Positions 60,545 to 64,000 of a stretch of 64,000 bases of DNA are shown in pieces. The stretch is taken from assembly GCA_965116465.1 (NCBI GenBank), contig OZ220687.1, positions 2,542,001 to 2,606,000 of the forward strand, in the 5' to 3' direction. Source of the DNA: VXNF01 sp965116465 (GTDB lineage: Bacteria; Actinomycetota; Acidimicrobiia; Acidimicrobiales; CATQHL01). Made by a program: the position numbers and the translations under genes. Each line of letters begins with the position of its first letter. Position 1 is the first letter of the stretch. The notes beneath the pieces were generated by a model. The model saw only the letters and a program-made list of their open reading frames with translations, was not told where the DNA came from and did no database searches.

Positions 60545-60585
60545 CGCCGGGGTTCGCCGGACGAGTTGCCCGGCGAACCCCGGCG
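60545..60585 (-). promoter_or_regulatory. Intercistronic hairpin between BMP lipoprotein and cysteine hydrolase
   Basis: CGCCGGGGTTCGCCGG (60545-60560) and CCGGCGAACCCCGGCG (60570-60585) form a perfect 16-bp stem with a 9-nt loop, the strongest hairpin seen in the window. There is no T-run on the minus strand, so partial termination or mRNA protection is more likely than a full stop. Confidence 0.75.
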
Positions 60586-60629
60586 ATCGGGTTCTGATTC
60601 AGTTGTGGGGTCGGTGCCGGGCGTGTGCC

Positions 60630-61889
60630 TCAGCAGCCGATGTCGGCGAGGTTGATCTGGCCGCCGATGCCCACCTCGAGGCCGACGGGGTTGTCGCCCT
60701 TGGTCTCGTCGGGGATCTGGATCTCGCCGCTGCGGACCCTGGCCTCGAAGTCCTCGTAGATGGCCAATTCATCGGCGCTGAGAGCCGAGAGTGCGGGCTC
60801 ACGCAGTGGTGACGCCTGGATGCCCGGCGTGTTGTAGGCGGTGAAGTCGTTGAACTTCTCGATCTCACCGCTCATGCCACGGTTGAGCATGGCGTAGGCC
60901 ACATCGGCGAGGCCGTGCACCGAGGACGTCAGGATCACGTCGGGGGAGATGTGGTGGCTGTCGTAGTAGGCCGGGATGACCCAGACCTGGCTGTCGGCCT
61001 CCTCCGCGGCGTCGATGATGCCGAGCACCGCCTGGTCGGTGGCGGACTGGATCACATCCACGCCGCCGGCGATGAGCGCCTGCGCGGCCGTCTTGGCCAG
61101 CCCGGTGTCGTCCCAGGTCTGGATGTACTCCTGGGTGAACTCGATGTCGGGGTTCACGCAGCGGGCGCCCAGGTGGAACGTCTCGGGCTGGCGGGTCAGC
61201 GCCGGGAACGGGAAGCCGCCGAGCGCGCCCACGTGGCCGGTCTCGGTGATGAGTGCCGCCAGCACGCCGGTGAAGAAGTTGGCGTGGTGCTGGGCCATGT
61301 CGATGAAGCAGAGGTTCTCCGGGCTGCCGTCCAGCAACTCCGGCGTGGGATCCACCGGCGCCACGCACACCTGGGTGTCCGGGTAGGCCTCGGCCACCTG
61401 CGCAGCCGGGTCGGCCATGGCGCCGTGCGCCATGATGACCAGGTCGAAGCCCTCGCTGGCGTAGGCCAGGCCCTGCTGCAGGTAGTCGTCCACCTCGTAG
61501 GCGTACTCGGTCGGCTCGACGTGCAGGTTGGGCGCCTCCGCGGCAGCCGCCAGAGCGCCGTCCCACCAGGCGTTCGCCCAACTCTCGTCGTTGGAGAAGC
61601 CGGGGAACAGGATCACGGCCCGGTACGGCTCGGCGTCAGCCGCCGGTGCCGGCGCAGGTTCGGGCGGCGGTGGGGGCGGCTCGGGCTCGGCCGCCGGCGG
61701 GGGTGCCGGCTCGTCCGCGGCTGCCGGCGCGGGCTCGGGCGGCGGTGGGGGCGGCTCGGGCTCGGCCGCGGGTTCGGGCGGTGGCGGTGGCGGCGCTGCG
61801 GTGTCGTCGTCATCGCCACCGCAGGCGGCGGCGATCAACGCGACACTCATCAGCAGGCCGAACAGCTTGACCACGGTGCGACGGTTCAT
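60630..61889 (-). CDS. BMP-family ABC transporter substrate-binding lipoprotein
   Basis: A 419-residue lipoprotein: signal peptide with lipobox IAAAC (Cys about residue 23), a Pro/Glu/Ala linker with four PPPPPP-type runs (about residues 32-85), then the BMP fold (FSNDESWANAWWDGALAAA; LVIMAHGAMADPAAQVA; HVGALGGFPFPALTRQ; QSATDQAVLGIIDAAEEA). BMP proteins bind nucleosides or related purine-like ligands. An AAGGAG ribosome site precedes the ATG. It follows the two permease genes on the same strand; the partner ATPase lies below the enzyme genes. Confidence 0.93.
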   Translation of the reverse strand: MNRRTVVKLFGLLMSVALIAAACGGDDDDTAAPPPPPPEPAAEPEPPPPPPEPAPAAADEPAPPPAAEPEPPPPPPEPAPAPAADAEPYRAVILFPGFSNDESWANAWWDGALAAAAEAPNLHVEPTEYAYEVDDYLQQGLAYASEGFDLVIMAHGAMADPAAQVAEAYPDTQVCVAPVDPTPELLDGSPENLCFIDMAQHHANFFTGVLAALITETGHVGALGGFPFPALTRQPETFHLGARCVNPDIEFTQEYIQTWDDTGLAKTAAQALIAGGVDVIQSATDQAVLGIIDAAEEADSQVWVIPAYYDSHHISPDVILTSSVHGLADVAYAMLNRGMSGEIEKFNDFTAYNTPGIQASPLREPALSALSADELAIYEDFEARVRSGEIQIPDETKGDNPVGLEVGIGGQINLADIGC

Positions 61890-61979
61890 CTTTCTCTCCT
61901 TGGGTTGGTTCGGGTTGGGTCGGGGCCTCGGGCCGCGCGCCCGGGCGGATTGTCAGGGCAGTGGGACGGGGCGATCAGT

Positions 61980-61996
61980 GCATCGTAATTCGATGC
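61980..61996 (-). promoter_or_regulatory. Inverted repeat upstream of the BMP lipoprotein
   Basis: GCATCG-TAATT-CGATGC is a perfect 6-bp palindrome with an AT-rich centre, 91 bp above the BMP gene start and within a 133-bp gap after the permease gene. It may be an operator for an internal promoter driving the binding protein. Confidence 0.35.
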
Positions 61997-62022
61997 CCTC
62001 GAACCGCTCCAAGTCGCAGGCG

Positions 62023-62955
62023 TCACGTTCGCGCCTCGGCAGCGGGCTCCCGCCAGGGGATGCCCACCGCAGCCGGGTAGCGCGTGCCCCGGGACACCGC
62101 CACGGCGATGATCGTGATGATGTAGGGCAGGGCGAGCCAGAACTGGTCGGGGACCGGCTCGAAGAAGTCGATGAGCCCGGCCACGAACTGCAGCGCCTGG
62201 CTGAGCCCGAAGAGTCCGGCGATGGCCACCACCCAGAGGGGGTTCCAGCGCGCCACGACGACGACGCCGAGTGCGATGAAGCCCCGTCCCGACGTGAATC
62301 CGGGAATGAACCGACCCGAGGTGGACATCACGAGGGCCGCGCCGCCGAGACCGGCCAGGGCGTTCCCGGCGATGACCGCCGTGTAGCGCAGCCGCCACAC
62401 GTCCAGGCCCGCCGAGGAGGAGGCGTGCGGGCGCTCACCGGCGGCACGAACATAGAGCCCCCACCAGGTGCGTCGCAGCAGGAAGAAGATCACGATCGCC
62501 AGGAGGATCGAGATCCAGAACAGGAAGTTCTGGTCGTTCAGGACGTCGCTCAGCTTGGGGATCCGCCCCAGCAGCGGGACCGTCCAGGGTGAGAGGGTGG
62601 GCGCCGTGTTGCCGATGATGACCTGTGCGGTGAGGATTCCCGTGACGCCCAGCGCGAAGACGTTGAAGAGCAACCCGGTCACGATCTGGTCGGTGCCGCG
62701 GCGCACGTAGAGAGCCGACAGGACGACTCCCGCTCCCATGCCCGTCGCCGTGCCCGCGAGCAGCGCCAGCGGGACACTGCCGGTGTTCACGCCGACGAGC
62801 GCGCAGATGGCCGCGCCGAACAGCATGGTGCCCTCGATGCCCACGTTGAGAACCCCGGCTTGCTCGCTGATGGCCTCGCCGAGCGCCGCCAGCAGGACGG
62901 GCACCATGAGCGCCAGTCCCGAGCCGAACAAGGTGATGATGATGTCCTCGGTCAC
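62023..62955 (-). CDS. ABC transporter permease, BMP/nucleoside type
   Basis: A 310-residue membrane protein with about eight hydrophobic spans. The motif LLAALGEAISEQAGVLNVGIEGTML is the family signature of the shorter permease in nucleoside/BMP transporters, and GRGFIALGVVVVARWNP a second conserved block. It starts at GTG, 7 bp after the upstream permease gene. Confidence 0.93.
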   Translation of the reverse strand: MTEDIIITLFGSGLALMVPVLLAALGEAISEQAGVLNVGIEGTMLFGAAICALVGVNTGSVPLALLAGTATGMGAGVVLSALYVRRGTDQIVTGLLFNVFALGVTGILTAQVIIGNTAPTLSPWTVPLLGRIPKLSDVLNDQNFLFWISILLAIVIFFLLRRTWWGLYVRAAGERPHASSSAGLDVWRLRYTAVIAGNALAGLGGAALVMSTSGRFIPGFTSGRGFIALGVVVVARWNPLWVVAIAGLFGLSQALQFVAGLIDFFEPVPDQFWLALPYIITIIAVAVSRGTRYPAAVGIPWREPAAEART

Positions 62956-62962
62956 GGTGTCC

Positions 62963-64000
62963 CTAGCTCTGCGCGTAGCGGAACCTGATGGCCCCGGTGA
63001 CCATCAGCATGATGACGAACGTGGCGATGAGCACCTCGCCGAAGGAGGAGGAGATGCCCGCGGCGGCCTGGAGGCTGTTGCTCCCCACGCGAAGCGTCGA
63101 GAAGATGAAAGCCGCCGGGATCACGGCCATGGGGTTCAGCCGGGCCAGCAGCGCCACGGCGATGCCGACGTAGCCGTAGTTGGAGATCCACAGATCCAGG
63201 GCCAGGTCGTGGTGGACACCGCCGACCGTGACCGCGCCCGCCAGACCCCCGGCTGCGCCCGCGGTCACGAACGACGACACGGTCACCAGGCGGGTGCGCA
63301 CGCCTGCCAGGCGGGCGGCGCGCGGGTTGGCCCCGACCGAGCGGATGGAGAAGCCGAGGGAGGTCCGGGTGATCAGGACCCAGGCGGCCACTGCCGCGGC
63401 CAGGGCGATGAAGACGCTGATGTCGACCTTGGCCGAGGCCCAGAAGTCGGTGAACCGGGCGTTCTCGTGGATCTCCTGGCTCTGGAGCTGCGCGTAGATC
63501 TCCGGCCACGCCACGGTGATGACGTAGTTGGCGGCGAAGAACGCCAGGAAGTTCAGCATCAGCGAGGTGACGATCTCGTTGATGCCGAAGTAGGCCTTGA
63601 GCACGCCCGGGACGGAGCCCCAGACCGCCCCACCGGCGGCTGCGCCGACGATGAGGATGAGCACGAACAGCCCGTGTGAGGTGGTCTCCGGGAGCATGAG
63701 CCCGAGTGTCACCGCCACGACCGCGCCGGCGAACATCTGGCCCTCGCCGCCGATGTTCCACAGCCGCGCCGTGAACGGGATCGCCGCGGCCAGGCCCGTG
63801 AGGATCAGGATGGCGGCGGTCATGATCGTCTGACCCAGGAAGATCTCCTCGGCCAGCGAGTTGTTGATGATGGTCTTGGCGACCGTCCAGGGGTTGCCGC
63901 CGAAGGCGACGACGATTATCGCCATCACGCCGATGGTCAGCAGGATCGAGCCGAGGATGTCCCCGTGGCGGATGGCTCCCAGCACGTTGAGGCGCGCCAG
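62963..64000 (-). CDS. ABC transporter permease, BMP/nucleoside type (5' end beyond the window)
   Basis: At least 345 residues of the second permease, with eight to ten spans and motifs RLWNIGGEGQMFAGAVVAV and INEIVTSLMLNFLAFF. A GTG at 63985 could be the start, but the frame continues open to the window edge (LARLN), so the N-terminus may lie outside. It is paired with the preceding permease to form the membrane channel. Confidence 0.9.
   Translation of the reverse strand: MARLNVLGAIRHGDILGSILLTIGVMAIIVVAFGGNPWTVAKTIINNSLAEEIFLGQTIMTAAILILTGLAAAIPFTARLWNIGGEGQMFAGAVVAVTLGLMLPETTSHGLFVLILIVGAAAGGAVWGSVPGVLKAYFGINEIVTSLMLNFLAFFAANYVITVAWPEIYAQLQSQEIHENARFTDFWASAKVDISVFIALAAAVAAWVLITRTSLGFSIRSVGANPRAARLAGVRTRLVTVSSFVTAGAAGGLAGAVTVGGVHHDLALDLWISNYGYVGIAVALLARLNPMAVIPAAFIFSTLRVGSNSLQAAAGISSSFGEVLIATFVIMLMVTGAIRFRYAQS

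Overview
The window is GC-rich DNA with many GTG starts, GTGA/ATGA gene overlaps, lipobox signal peptides and almost no gaps between genes. The gene content (CaiB/BaiF CoA-transferase, several ABC uptake systems, proline-rich solute-binding lipoproteins, hydantoinase and barbiturase homologues, fibronectin-III proteins, toxin-antitoxin modules) fits a heterotrophic actinobacterium, perhaps a marine Acidimicrobiia-like lineage. That placement is inference; there is no rRNA or other marker gene. No convincing tRNA, CRISPR array, prophage or insertion sequence was seen.

Layout. 0.5-4.5 kb (minus): XRE-cupin regulator, FAD oxidoreductase, CaiB-type CoA-transferase and enoyl-CoA hydratase, divergent from a GMC oxidoreductase / gluconate-dehydrogenase-subunit-3-like / ferredoxin module (4.6-7.1 kb). 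7.3-9.4 kb: an orphan type I solute-binding lipoprotein and a VapBC-like module. 9.6-19.5 kb: an exported-protein island with two paralogous FN3 lipoproteins that share a duplicated 5' cassette and a C-terminal domain, then a 1903-residue metzincin/Calx-beta protein. 19.6 kb: cytochrome P450. 20.9-33.5 kb (plus): carbohydrate-type ABC transporter (binding protein, two permeases, ATPase) with HyuA/HyuB, a small zinc-ribbon protein, an SDR, a putative toroid glycosidase and a 2-hydroxyacid dehydrogenase. 33.5-36.4 kb (minus): barbiturase/cyanuric-acid-hydrolase homologue, AhpD-like protein and epoxide hydrolase, divergent from a triple-RidA protein. 38-40.8 kb: toxin-antitoxin cluster with two decayed genes. 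42.6 kb: cobQ, followed by a glutaredoxin-like gene with an in-frame UGA. 44.7-49 kb: cupin, two FN3/repeat secreted proteins, Rieske oxygenase. 49.2-54.2 kb (minus): complete branched-chain-amino-acid-type ABC transporter. 54.3-64 kb (minus): BMP-type (nucleoside-like) ABC transporter wrapped around a molybdenum hydroxylase large subunit, a second triple-RidA protein and an isochorismatase-like cysteine hydrolase.

How the genes may work together (inference). The hydantoinase pair, ring-opening amidohydrolase, two triple-RidA proteins, cysteine hydrolase, molybdenum hydroxylase and BMP transporter together suggest uptake and hydrolytic breakdown of nitrogen heterocycles such as pyrimidines. 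The transporters also share an organisation: each of the three binding-protein genes in an operon with permeases is bordered downstream by a strong GC-rich hairpin.

The most interesting locus is 44078-44620. A good Shine-Dalgarno site precedes a glutaredoxin-like reading frame in which the first Cys of the CxxC motif is replaced by TGA. A long two-part hairpin with its apical loop 22 nt after the TGA follows. This is a strong candidate selenocysteine glutaredoxin with a bacterial SECIS element, and ordinary ORF calling would miss its catalytic end.
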